Of a stretch of 64,000 bases of DNA, positions 1 to 8,181 are shown piece by piece. The stretch lies in NCBI GenBank assembly GCA_963779515.1, contig CAVZYN010000003.1, positions 1 through 64,000 of the forward strand, given 5' to 3'. Made by a program: the position numbers and the translations under genes. The first letter of the stretch is position 1. Each line of letters begins with the position of its first letter. The notes beneath the pieces were generated by a model. That model saw only the letters and a list, made by a program, of their open reading frames with translations, was not told the origin of the DNA and made no database searches. This stretch comes from CAVZYN01 sp963779515 (GTDB taxonomy: Bacteria > Pseudomonadota > Alphaproteobacteria > Rhizobiales > Hyphomicrobiaceae).

Positions 1-1
1 C

Positions 2-169
2 GAGATTCGCGGCGGGATCGCCTGGGTATTGATCGACAATCCGCCGGTCAACGCCACCAGCCAAGCGGTTCGCGCCGGCGTTCTCGATGGCGTGCGCATG
101 GCGGACGCCAACGTCGACGTCGATGCAGCGAATGTTGCAAAGGCGAATGCTCAGCAGCGCATATCCTGA
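2..169 (+). pseudogene. Enoyl-CoA hydratase/isomerase N-terminal remnant
   Basis: The frame entering from the left edge encodes about 55 residues and then stops. It contains IDNPPVNATSQAVRAG, the typical first beta strand and helix of the crotonase fold seen in enoyl-CoA hydratases and in the hydratase part of FadJ-like proteins. The normal continuation (oxyanion-hole GADI motif and the rest of the roughly 260-residue domain) is absent: the frame drifts into unrelated sequence after about residue 40 and ends at TGA. I read it as a truncated fragment. The start codon lies outside the window. Similarity is judged by motif only. Confidence 0.6.
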
Positions 170-274
170 TCCGGCTCTTGTCAGCTTACCCCGCTGCATC
201 ATGAAAGGCAGCTTCACCAAGTGATGCATCGGGTGCGTCGTAATCGAGTGGTGGAGCGGATGAAGGAGAATCGA

Positions 275-490
275 ATGGCTGAAAGCGTTTACAAGGTGAT
301 CGAGCTCGTTGGCACGAGTACGGAGTCGTGGGAGAAGGCGGCCAAGGCCGCCGTCGATCGCGCCGCGCAGAGCCTGAGAGATCTGCGGGTTGCCGAAGTG
401 GTCGAGCAGGACATGGTGATCGAAAACGGCAAGGTCACGGCCTATCGCGCCAAGGTCAAAGTATCGTTCAAATACGAAGGACAAACGTGA
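275..490 (+). CDS. Dodecin family protein
   Basis: This is a 71-residue protein beginning MAESVYKVIELVGTS and ending KVSFKYEG. Length, the VYKVIELVGTS strand, the SWEKAAKAAVDRAA helix and the final KVKVSFKYE strand are those of dodecins, small cytoplasmic dodecamers that store flavin (or CoA in some lineages). A longer frame starts at 221, but AAGGAGAA at 263–270 sits just before the ATG at 275 and fixes the start. It stands alone: the upstream remnant is dead and the next gene is convergent. A hairpin-capable GC stretch follows at 498–535. Confidence 0.93.
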   Translation: MAESVYKVIELVGTSTESWEKAAKAAVDRAAQSLRDLRVAEVVEQDMVIENGKVTAYRAKVKVSFKYEGQT

Positions 491-536
491 AAGAACGCGG
501 CCCGGCGGCTTGCGTGATCGCTGTCTGTCGGGCCGG

Positions 537-1763
537 TCATTTCAGGGGACCATCGAGCAGCACCCGCTCGGTTACGAGCTGCTCAATTTCAGCGAGCGAC
601 AAGCCTGCGGACTGGAGAACCTCGCGTGTGTGGCTGCCGAGAGCCTGTGGCGTGAGCCGCATCGCACCCGATGTGCAACTCATCTTGATCGGTATTCCGA
701 TGCCCTGGTAGTCGCCGCGCCTCTCTACCATTTCACGGTGCGCGGTATGTGGCGCCTGCAGCACCGCCTCCACGTCGAGAACGGCGCCGGCGGGAACACC
801 TGCGCCCAGAAGGATCTCGCCGAGTTTCTGCGCTTCGAATCGGCCCATCGCGGCTTCCAGATCGACCTTGAGTGCGTCGCAATTCTTCACCCGCAGGACG
901 TTCGATGCATAGTCCGGCCTTTTTGCGATCTCCGGAGCGCCGACAACCTCGCACAGCTTCGCAAACTGTCCGTTGTTCCCGACCGCGAGAAACAGGCCAC
1001 CGTTGCCGGTCCTGTAGAGATCGTATGGCGAGATGTTGGGATGAGCATTGCCGGTCAGCGTCGGCTTCTCGCCGACGAGCAGTGCGTTTGGCACATGCGG
1101 ATGCAGCATGGAGATCGCGCAGTCGTAGAGGCAAACGTCGAGCTTCTGTCCAAGCCCGGATTTGCCACGCTCGACCAGCGCCATCGCGATCGCCAGCGCC
1201 GCATTGAGCCCGGTTGTCATATCGACCAGCGGCATGCCGACCCGCATCGGGCCGCTCTCCTGTGTGCCATTGACGCTCATGTTGCCGGCGAGGGCCTGCA
1301 CCGCACCGTCGTAACCGGGCAAGCCGCCGAGCGGGCCCGTTTCGCCGAAACCGGTGATGTGGCAGTAGACCAGCCGCGGGAAACGGATGCTGAGCACGTC
1401 GTCGTAGCCCATGCCCCACCGCTCGAGCGTGCCGCACTTGAAGTTGTGCACAAGCACGTCCGCATCCTCAAGCAGTCGGAACAGCGCCTCGCGTCCCTTT
1501 GCGGCGGCCAGATCAATGGCAACCATCCGCTTGTTGCGGTTGATGTTGGTGAAGTAGGCACTGGCGCCGTTGTGCACGGGCGCGCCCCACAGCCGCGTCT
1601 CGTCTCCCGACGGCGGTTCGACCTTGATGACATCCGCGCCGTGGTCGCCCAGCATCTGCGTGCAGAAGGGACCACCCAGCACGCGACTGAGATCGACAAT
1701 TTTTACGCCGCTCAGCGCACCACGTTGGGGCACTTGGCGTTGGTCGTTACCATCCGCTGTCAT
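537..1763 (-). CDS. CaiB/BaiF family class III CoA-transferase
   Basis: A 408-residue protein of the family III CoA-transferases, which move CoA between carboxylic acids through an aspartyl intermediate. The N-terminal LSGVKIVDLSRVLGGPFCTQ and GADVIKVEPPSGDETR segments are family signatures. Asp152 in GYDGAVQA is the expected catalytic aspartate. Length is normal. It follows the alcohol dehydrogenase with a 4-bp ATGA overlap (1760–1763), so the two are translationally coupled. Substrate cannot be read from sequence. A long open frame on the opposite strand (510–2399) is only its shadow. Confidence 0.93.
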   Translation of the reverse strand: MTADGNDQRQVPQRGALSGVKIVDLSRVLGGPFCTQMLGDHGADVIKVEPPSGDETRLWGAPVHNGASAYFTNINRNKRMVAIDLAAAKGREALFRLLEDADVLVHNFKCGTLERWGMGYDDVLSIRFPRLVYCHITGFGETGPLGGLPGYDGAVQALAGNMSVNGTQESGPMRVGMPLVDMTTGLNAALAIAMALVERGKSGLGQKLDVCLYDCAISMLHPHVPNALLVGEKPTLTGNAHPNISPYDLYRTGNGGLFLAVGNNGQFAKLCEVVGAPEIAKRPDYASNVLRVKNCDALKVDLEAAMGRFEAQKLGEILLGAGVPAGAVLDVEAVLQAPHTAHREMVERRGDYQGIGIPIKMSCTSGAMRLTPQALGSHTREVLQSAGLSLAEIEQLVTERVLLDGPLK

Positions 1764-2818
1764 GGCGCGGGCTCCAGCACCACGCGGCCGACCAGCTTGC
1801 CGTCGCGCAAGTCATCGAGCGTGCGATTGGCGTCCTCGAGCGGGCGTTTGGTGATGGGAATGCCGCTCGGACCGGCTTTCTGCACCAGCGCCATCAACTC
1901 CTCGAGCTCGGTGAGTGTGCCAACGTATGAGCCGATGATCGAGATTGCGCGCACCGGGATTAGCGGCAGCGCCAGATTGAGATCACCGCCGAACAAGCCC
2001 ACGATCACGTACTTCCCGCCTTTCGCCAGCATGTCCGTGCCGAGCTTTGCCGTCGCCGAGGCGCCGACGAAGTCGATCACAGCGGCCGGTGCCCCGCCGG
2101 TGTGCTTCACGATCTGCGCAGCCACGTCTGGCGCGCCGGCATTCACGGTCGCAAGCGCGCCGGCGTTGCGCGCAGCCTCAAGCTTGGCGTCGGCCAAGTC
2201 GACAACGATTGCGCCTTTGCCGCCCATGGCCTTCAAGAGGGTAAGGCACATCAGGCCCAGCCCGCCTGCACCGATGATCACGATCGGCTGGTCAGCGCTT
2301 ACGCTGGCGACTTTCTTCAATGCGCTGAACGTCGTCAGGCCTGCGCATGCATATGGCGCGGCTTCTGCAGGCGTCAACCTGCCGATGCCGAGCAGGTAGC
2401 GGGGATGCGGAACGACGATCGTGTCGCTATATCCGCCGTCGCAAAACACGCCGATCGATCGCGGCGCCGCGCAGATGTTCTCCTCACCGCGCTTGCACGC
2501 CGGGCAGCTGCCGCAGCCGATCCAGGGGAACACGAGCCGGGTATCTCCGGCTTTCACGCCCTTCGCTTCAGGACCAACCTCGATCACCTCGCCGACCGTC
2601 TCGTGGCCGAGCGTCAGCGGCAACTTGATGCCGCGTTCCTTGAAGCTGAGCCGCCTGCCGCCGCCGAGATCATAGCCGCCTTCTTGGATGTGCAGATCGG
2701 TATGACACACGCCCGTGGCCCGCACGCGCAGGACGACCTCCGTGCCCTTCGGCTGCGGCGGCTCGCTCGTGCGCACTTGCAGCGGTTCACCGAACTCGAC
2801 GACGCTGTAGCTCTTCAT
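1760..2818 (-). CDS. Zinc-dependent alcohol dehydrogenase (MDR superfamily)
   Basis: A 352-residue medium-chain dehydrogenase/reductase. Catalytic zinc ligands are visible as Cys38 (GVCHTD), His72–Glu73 (GHE) and Cys158. The structural zinc site is Cys102, Cys105, Cys108 and Cys116 (CGSCPACKRGEENIC). The nucleotide-binding turn GAGGLG is at 183–188. It oxidises an alcohol or reduces an aldehyde with NAD(P). The gene leads a two-gene operon with the downstream CoA-transferase, which suggests oxidation and CoA activation of a small organic substrate; that is inference. Confidence 0.93.
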   Translation of the reverse strand: MKSYSVVEFGEPLQVRTSEPPQPKGTEVVLRVRATGVCHTDLHIQEGGYDLGGGRRLSFKERGIKLPLTLGHETVGEVIEVGPEAKGVKAGDTRLVFPWIGCGSCPACKRGEENICAAPRSIGVFCDGGYSDTIVVPHPRYLLGIGRLTPAEAAPYACAGLTTFSALKKVASVSADQPIVIIGAGGLGLMCLTLLKAMGGKGAIVVDLADAKLEAARNAGALATVNAGAPDVAAQIVKHTGGAPAAVIDFVGASATAKLGTDMLAKGGKYVIVGLFGGDLNLALPLIPVRAISIIGSYVGTLTELEELMALVQKAGPSGIPITKRPLEDANRTLDDLRDGKLVGRVVLEPAP

Positions 2819-3212
2819 GTTCCGGCTCCATCGCCTTTGATGTGTTTGTTGAAGTCAGCAGTTTATACGCACACTGCGGGGTAACCAATGCACCATTCGG
2901 CGATGGGTATCGACGGGTTCAGGCACTACATGGTGCGCGAAGTTTTGGGCTTTCGCGCGATCTTCTGTGAGTGATCGGGCAGATCGCACAGTGTGATTCA
3001 ATGCTGCCGGTCACGACGGCGGCATCGCCGTGACGCTGCGCGAGGCCGTCGTGCCGGACGCCCACCGCCACAAACGACATCGTTCCATCTGTTAATTATC
3101 GCTTGACGACACCATTGAAGCAAGCAATTATTGCAAAATGCAACTATATCAAGAAGCGATTGAAGCACCTGGGAAATCCATCGCTCTTTGATCTCAACAC
3201 AGCATCACGCTT
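2819..3212. other. Intergenic region between divergent genes
   Basis: 394 bases hold no convincing gene. The right half (3090–3180) is AT-rich and contains a small perfect palindrome TTGCA-AAA-TGCAA at 3131–3143, and a TTGACG at about 3102 that could be a -35 element. Either could serve the TRIC gene at 3213. The palindrome resembles the GCAAC/GTTGC elements at 4775–4795, but no regulator can be assigned. Confidence 0.4.
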
Positions 3213-3872
3213 ATGCGCTCACTCGATCTTTCAACTATGCTGACCGTCGTGGACCTGACGTCCTCGATCGTGTTTGCCGTGACGGGTGCGCTGGTTGCCT
3301 CACGCAAGCAAATGGATGTCGTCGGCTTCATGTGGCTTGGCGTCGTGACAGGAATCGGCGGCGGCACGCTCCGCGACCTGCTGCTCGGCGCGCCGGTCTT
3401 CTGGGTGCGCAACTCGACGCCTCTGATGGCCTGTCTCTTGGCCTCGGTAGCCGTGTACTTCACCGCACACTTGATTGATTCCCGCTACCGGTTGCTTCTT
3501 TGGCTGGACGCCATGGGGCTCGCCCTCGTCACGGTTGCGGGAACCGCCAAAGGACTTGATGCCGGCGCCGGCCCTGTCGTCGCCGTCGTCATGGGCGTTC
3601 TGACGGCGGCAGCCGGCGGCATCATCCGCGACATCCTCGGCCAAGAGCCGTCGATCATCCTGCGTCGCGAGATCTACGTCACGGCATCCTCGCTCGGCGC
3701 AGTCGTCTACGTTGGGTTTGCCGGCATTGGCGTCGACCGCGCCAGCGCTGCCGTCGCCGGCGCCGCCGCCGCGTTCACAATCCGAGGGCTCGCAATCGTT
3801 CGCGGCTGGTCGTTACCGACCTATCGGTCCCGCGCCGGCCGCGGCGCCGAGGGGCTGGCGCGGTCAAAATAA
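3213..3872 (+). CDS. TRIC-type (UPF0126) membrane channel protein
   Basis: A 219-residue integral membrane protein of the bacterial TRIC cation channel family (YadS/YicG type). Two internal repeats each carry the family's glycine-rich GGxxRD motif: GGGTLRD at 49–55 and GGIIRD at 135–140. About seven hydrophobic segments are visible. The C-terminal tail is longer and more basic than usual (TYRSRAGRGAEGLARSK). No good ribosome binding site precedes the ATG, but the next Met is inside the first membrane helix. It stands alone. Confidence 0.9.
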   Translation: MRSLDLSTMLTVVDLTSSIVFAVTGALVASRKQMDVVGFMWLGVVTGIGGGTLRDLLLGAPVFWVRNSTPLMACLLASVAVYFTAHLIDSRYRLLLWLDAMGLALVTVAGTAKGLDAGAGPVVAVVMGVLTAAAGGIIRDILGQEPSIILRREIYVTASSLGAVVYVGFAGIGVDRASAAVAGAAAAFTIRGLAIVRGWSLPTYRSRAGRGAEGLARSK

Positions 3873-4144
3873 AAAATGCGATGCCACTGATCGTATGTCT
3901 GTTGTGCTCACCTGCAGCCTCGCGCGGGTGGCTAACATCATCGGCGTCAAGCCGCTGATCGCAGCGATCGGGGCATGAGGCAAGAGTGCATTCGCGTGTG
4001 TGTATCGGCCGCTTCAAATCGCTCAAGGTGACCCAGGAAAGTCCGTGGGCGCGATCCTGGCGCTGCAATCAGAAAATTCGCCACCTTCGCCGCAAACTGC
4101 GCGCAGGTCTGTTCACGGCATCACCCTGGGATGCTGCGGGCCGC

Positions 4145-4741
4145 TCAGTCACTGCGCACTTCCGAGCTAGCCCGCTTACCTGCCTTGGCCCTGGGCTTCC
4201 TATCGGACAACGCCTGCTGGTACTGCGGAGAACGCACCCATAGCGCGAGGCGGTCGAGCATGCTCTTCAGCTGCTTGAGTTCGTGCGGTGAGAGCGGCTG
4301 CGTCAGCACTTCCTCGAGGCTGTCCGATAGCGCGCGTGACTGCAGGCGCCGCTGTTTGCCCAGTGCCGTGGTCGACAGCTGGTAACGCCGCGCGTCATCG
4401 GCCGCGTTGTCGCGGCGGACAAGCCCCTGCGTCATCAGTTTCCTGATGACGCGCGAGGTCAACGACCGCTCGAGCCCGGTGGTGGTACAGATCTCGATGA
4501 ACGTGATCCCGGGATAGTCATCGATCAGCCGCAGCACCCGCACCTCGCGAATCGTCAGGCCGACCGCGTCGACGAAGATCTGGTCATTCGCACTGATTGC
4601 CTCTGCCGCGAGCACGTCCAACCGGAACGTCAGGCGGTCATTGAGGAATGCCTTTGTGGGAAACGTGACCACGTTCTTCTCCAAGGAAATGCACCTTTGC
4701 CTTTCGGGGCTGCGGTACCGCACGGGCGAACTTGCATCCAT
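4145..4741 (-). CDS. MarR family transcriptional regulator
   Basis: About 198 residues with a winged helix-turn-helix (residues ~65–135: LTIREVRVLRLI, FIEICTTTGLERSLTSRVIRKLMTQGLV, then the RRDNAADDARRYQLSTTALG wing) typical of MarR. The C-terminus is lysine/arginine-rich. An upstream in-frame ATG at 4810 exists, but the one at 4741 leaves room for a palindromic operator at 4775–4795. A still later start near VVTFPTKAFL is possible. It is divergent from the amidohydrolase–TctBAC operon, so it probably controls that operon and itself. Confidence 0.85.
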   Translation of the reverse strand: MDASSPVRYRSPERQRCISLEKNVVTFPTKAFLNDRLTFRLDVLAAEAISANDQIFVDAVGLTIREVRVLRLIDDYPGITFIEICTTTGLERSLTSRVIRKLMTQGLVRRDNAADDARRYQLSTTALGKQRRLQSRALSDSLEEVLTQPLSPHELKQLKSMLDRLALWVRSPQYQQALSDRKPRAKAGKRASSEVRSD

Positions 4742-4774
4742 CGAGAAACATAGTTGACGAAATCGATACCATAT

Positions 4775-4795
4775 GCAACAGTTGCTAACTGCAAC
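4775..4795. promoter_or_regulatory. Candidate MarR operator (GCAAC/GTTGC repeats)
   Basis: Three alternating pentamers, GCAAC (4775–4779), GTTGC (4781–4785) and GCAAC (4791–4795), form two overlapping palindromes (11 and 15 bp). They lie in the short gap between the divergent MarR gene and the amidohydrolase operon, 34 bp from one start and 36 bp from the other. Position and symmetry suit a MarR dimer site; binding is inference. Confidence 0.55.
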
Positions 4796-4830
4796 GATCT
4801 CTCGATGCAATTAATGCGGGCGCGCGTACG

Positions 4831-6117
4831 ATGTTCGATACCTGGTTCGAGAGCCGAGAGAGAGAGATCGCAGGGTGGCTGCATGATCTGCACCGCCATC
4901 CCGAGCTTGGCTTCGAGGAAAAACGCACCGCAGCTTTCGTCGCGTCAAAGCTGCGCGACATCGGCCTCGAGGTGACGACGGGTATTGGCGGCACAGGCGT
5001 CGTCGGCGTCCTTCGTAAGGGGCAGACTAAAGGCACCCACGTCCGCGCCATCGGGTTGCGTGCCGAACTCGATGCGCTGCCGATCCGCGAACAGGCGGCG
5101 ATCACCTATCGTTCGGAGGTGGACGGCGTATCCCACGCATGCGGTCACGATGGGCATGCGGTCACCCTCTTGACGGCGGCGGCGTATCTTGCCCGCCGGG
5201 ACGATCTTGAGGGCACGGCCGTCTTCATTTTCCAGCCGGCAGAGGAGCTTCTGGACGGCGCGCGCGCCATGTTGGCGGACGGATTGTTCGAGCGATTCCC
5301 GTGCGATGAAATCTATGCGCTTCACAACATTCCGGGCATGCCGCGCGGCCATGTTGGTGTCGTCAACGGTGGAGCGCTCGCGTCCTCCGACGATGTTGCG
5401 GTTGTCATCCATGCGACGGGGACACATGGTTCGGCGCCACATACCGGTGCGGACGGCGTGCTCGCTGCCGCAGCCTTCCTGACAGCGCTGCAGCAATCGG
5501 TCACACGCGTGATCGATAGCCGCGACAGCGGCGTGATCTCGTTCGGACGCATCGCCGGTGGCAGTGCCGGCAACGTCTTGCCAGACCGGGTCGAGATAGC
5601 CGGTACGATGCGCACGCATGCCCCGCAGGTGCGCAAGCGGCTCGTAGCGCTGATCGAACAGGTGGCGCGGGGCGTCGAAGTGATGCACGGTGTCCGAGTC
5701 AACGTCAAGGTCGAGAGCAAAGTGCCGGTGACGATGAACCATCCGCTGGGTGTTGACGCCGTAATCGCGTCCGCCGCCCGTGTGGTCGGGCACGAACGTA
5801 CCGTCGGAGCCGTCCGGCCCGTGATGGCATCGGAAGATTTCTCTCTGCTGTTGGAGAAGGTGCCGGGAGCCTACTTCTTCGTCGGTCAGGACGGTCCTTA
5901 CTGCCACGATCCCAACTACGTCTTCGATCCGGCGGTCATTCCGGTCGGCGCGGCCATGCTGGCCGACCTCGCGCTCAGCCGCACATCGCAGGCCTTGGCA
6001 TCGGTCGGCGGATCGGCGGTCGGGATCGACCGCGTCGTTCGTCCCGCAGATCGTGGGGGCAAAAAAAGCGCAAGCGCCACGAAGAGCGCGATCACCCGTG
6101 GGAGAAAGTCCAAGTGA
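4831..6117 (+). CDS. M20 family amidohydrolase (hippurate hydrolase-like)
   Basis: A 428-residue M20D-type metallo-amidohydrolase. Such enzymes hydrolyse N-acyl amino acids, hippurate or related amides. Metal-site motifs are visible: RAELDALP (~77–84), SHACGHDGHA (Cys104, His106, His109) and QPAEE (Glu138–Glu139), with a C-terminal GAYFFVGQDG and CHDPNY region. The last 35 residues form a lysine-rich tail (KKSASATKSAITRGRKSK) not normal for the family. It is first in an operon: the stop overlaps the TctB start by 4 bp, so the product is probably used with the imported solute. Confidence 0.92.
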   Translation: MFDTWFESREREIAGWLHDLHRHPELGFEEKRTAAFVASKLRDIGLEVTTGIGGTGVVGVLRKGQTKGTHVRAIGLRAELDALPIREQAAITYRSEVDGVSHACGHDGHAVTLLTAAAYLARRDDLEGTAVFIFQPAEELLDGARAMLADGLFERFPCDEIYALHNIPGMPRGHVGVVNGGALASSDDVAVVIHATGTHGSAPHTGADGVLAAAAFLTALQQSVTRVIDSRDSGVISFGRIAGGSAGNVLPDRVEIAGTMRTHAPQVRKRLVALIEQVARGVEVMHGVRVNVKVESKVPVTMNHPLGVDAVIASAARVVGHERTVGAVRPVMASEDFSLLLEKVPGAYFFVGQDGPYCHDPNYVFDPAVIPVGAAMLADLALSRTSQALASVGGSAVGIDRVVRPADRGGKKSASATKSAITRGRKSK

Positions 6118-6602
6118 TCAAGTTGTCGAGTCCAAAGGACCTGTGGGCAGGTCTGATCTATTTGACTATCGGTGCCGCTGGGCTCTGGTTCGGTGCGTCG
6201 TACCCGATGGGCACCGCCGGCCGCATGGGCTCCGGCTACTTTCCAAAGGTGCTCGCAACGGTGCTCATCGGCTTCGGCCTCGTATCGCTCCTGCGCAGCG
6301 CCGTGCTCACGGGCACTGCCGTACAAGCGATCAAACTGAAGCCACTTCTATTGGTCCTTGCGGCGTGCGCGCTGTTTGGCTTGTTGCTCGAACGCGTCGG
6401 GTTTCCCATCTCGCTGTTCGTCATGGTGATGGTCTGCGCGACGGCCAGCGACAAATTCAAGCTCGGTTTGCAGTCGATCGCTGGCGTCTTCGCGTTGATC
6501 ATTTTGTGCACGCTCGTGTTCGTCGTTGGCCTCGGCATCCCTATGCCACTTTTCGGCTCCTGGTTGGAGCCGATCGCTCTCTCACTCGGATTGATGAAGT
6601 GA
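6114..6602 (+). CDS. tctB: Tripartite tricarboxylate transporter, small membrane subunit TctB
   Basis: A 162-residue four-helix membrane protein with the TctB-type start KDLWAGLIYLTIGAAGLWFG and the GSGYFPKVL motif found near the start of TctB subunits. The start codon is GTG at 6114, overlapping the amidohydrolase TGA (GTGA), with GGGAGAAAG upstream. TctB is the poorly conserved partner of TctA in secondary, binding-protein-dependent carboxylate uptake. The order here is B-A-C rather than the more common C-B-A. Confidence 0.9.
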   Translation: MIKLSSPKDLWAGLIYLTIGAAGLWFGASYPMGTAGRMGSGYFPKVLATVLIGFGLVSLLRSAVLTGTAVQAIKLKPLLLVLAACALFGLLLERVGFPISLFVMVMVCATASDKFKLGLQSIAGVFALIILCTLVFVVGLGIPMPLFGSWLEPIALSLGLMK

Positions 6603-6611
6603 GCACGCGCC

Positions 6612-8105
6612 ATGGACATATTTGACAACCTCCTGCTCGGCCTCTCGGTCGCGGTAACGCCAATCAATTTGTGGTGGTGCCTCGTCGGCTGCTTCCTCGG
6701 CACGGCCATCGGCGTCTTGCCAGGCCTTGGCCCGACCGCAACCATTGCCATGCTGCTGCCAGCGACGTTCGCACTGGAACCCGTTTCCGCGCTGATCATG
6801 ATGTCAGGCATCTTCTACGGTGCGCAGTACGGCGGCTCGACCACTGCTATTCTCGTCAACCTGCCAGGCGAGGTGACCTCCGTCGTCACCGCAATCGATG
6901 GCTACAAGATGGCGCGACAAGGCGCTGCAGGGCGCGCGCTCGCTGCGGCCGCGATCTCATCGTTCGTCGCCGGCACCGTGTGCACGCTGCTGATCGCGAT
7001 GTTCGCACCACCACTCGCCAACATCGCCGGCAAGTTCGGTCCGGCTGAATATTTTTCGCTGATGGTACTCGGGCTCGTCGCATCCGTCGTGCTCGCGAAC
7101 GGTTCGGTTTTCCACGCGCTCGCCATGATCACGGTGGGCCTGCTGCTCGGTCTCATCGGCACCGACGTAACCTCCGGCACGCAACGCTACGCCTTCGGCA
7201 TGGCCGATCTTGCCGACGGATTAAACTTCGTTGTCGTCGCCATGGGAATTTTCGGCATCGCCGAGATCATTGCCAATCTCGAGGAGACGGATGGTCGCGA
7301 CATCGAGGTGGTGCCGGTGAAAGGCCTACTGCCGACGCGCGAAGACTTGCGGCGCATGATCGCTCCGACGTTGCGCGGTACCACGCTCGGCGCCGCACTC
7401 GGCGTCCTGCCGGGAGCCGGAAGCGCCATCGCTTCCTTCGCGGCTTACGCGCTGGAGAAGAAGGTTTCGAAGTATGCCGATCAGATCGGCAATGGCGCCA
7501 TCGAAGGCATTGCCGCGCCCGAAGCCGCCAACAATGCCGGCGCTCAAATGTCGTTCGTGCCGATGCTGACGCTCGGCTTCCCGGCGAACGCGGTGATGGC
7601 GCTGATGATCGGTGCGATGATCGTAAAAAACATCACGCCGGGCCCGGCTGTGATGACCGCGGAACCGGCGCTGTTCTGGGGGCTGATCGCCTCCATGTGG
7701 GTCGGCAATGCCATGCTGCTGGCGCTGAACCTTCCGCTGATCGGCATCTGGGTGCGCATGATCCAGATCCCCTACAATTACCTTTTTCCGATGATCGCGG
7801 TGTTCTGCGCCATCGGCGTGTTCTCGCTCTCGAACACAACCTTCGACATCCACATGATGATCCTGTTCGGTCTGTTCGGCTACCTGCTGAAGAAGCTCGA
7901 TGGCGAACCCGTTCCGATGTTGCTCGGCTTCATTCTTGGCCCGCAAATGGAAGAGTATCTGCGCCGCACGCTGCTGATCTCCGAAGGGGATCCGAGCGTT
8001 CTGGTGACCCGCCCGATCAGCGCGACGCTGCTCGCCATCTCGGCTGCCTGCCTGCTGCTGATTCTCCTGCCGGCTTTCCGCAAGACCCGCAAGGCTGCCG
8101 CATGA
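6612..8105 (+). CDS. tctA: Tripartite tricarboxylate transporter permease TctA
   Basis: A 497-residue polytopic permease. TctA signatures are present: GTAIGVLPGLGPTATIAMLL (~30–50), FYGAQYGGSTTAILVNLPGE (~73–92), a second GVLPGAGSAIASF (~260) and the TLGFPANAVMA segment (~320). It forms the transport channel with TctB, driven by an ion gradient and fed by a TctC protein. It starts 9 bp after tctB. The substrate is unknown; linkage to an amidohydrolase suggests an N-acylated or aromatic carboxylate. Confidence 0.95.
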   Translation: MDIFDNLLLGLSVAVTPINLWWCLVGCFLGTAIGVLPGLGPTATIAMLLPATFALEPVSALIMMSGIFYGAQYGGSTTAILVNLPGEVTSVVTAIDGYKMARQGAAGRALAAAAISSFVAGTVCTLLIAMFAPPLANIAGKFGPAEYFSLMVLGLVASVVLANGSVFHALAMITVGLLLGLIGTDVTSGTQRYAFGMADLADGLNFVVVAMGIFGIAEIIANLEETDGRDIEVVPVKGLLPTREDLRRMIAPTLRGTTLGAALGVLPGAGSAIASFAAYALEKKVSKYADQIGNGAIEGIAAPEAANNAGAQMSFVPMLTLGFPANAVMALMIGAMIVKNITPGPAVMTAEPALFWGLIASMWVGNAMLLALNLPLIGIWVRMIQIPYNYLFPMIAVFCAIGVFSLSNTTFDIHMMILFGLFGYLLKKLDGEPVPMLLGFILGPQMEEYLRRTLLISEGDPSVLVTRPISATLLAISAACLLLILLPAFRKTRKAAA

Positions 8106-8181
8106 GGCACGTCGCGAAACCAATCTGCGCCGGCTCGTTGGCCAGCGCCGGTCGCCTGAACATTTAACAACGGAGGAACTC

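Noticed and set aside
498..535. Terminator after dodecin
   Set aside because: A 7-bp CGGCCCG/CGGGCCG pairing exists, but the loop is 24 bases and there is no T-tract.
510..2399. 629-codon open frame on the plus strand
   Set aside because: Antisense shadow of the CoA-transferase and alcohol dehydrogenase genes; arginine- and histidine-rich with no family motif.
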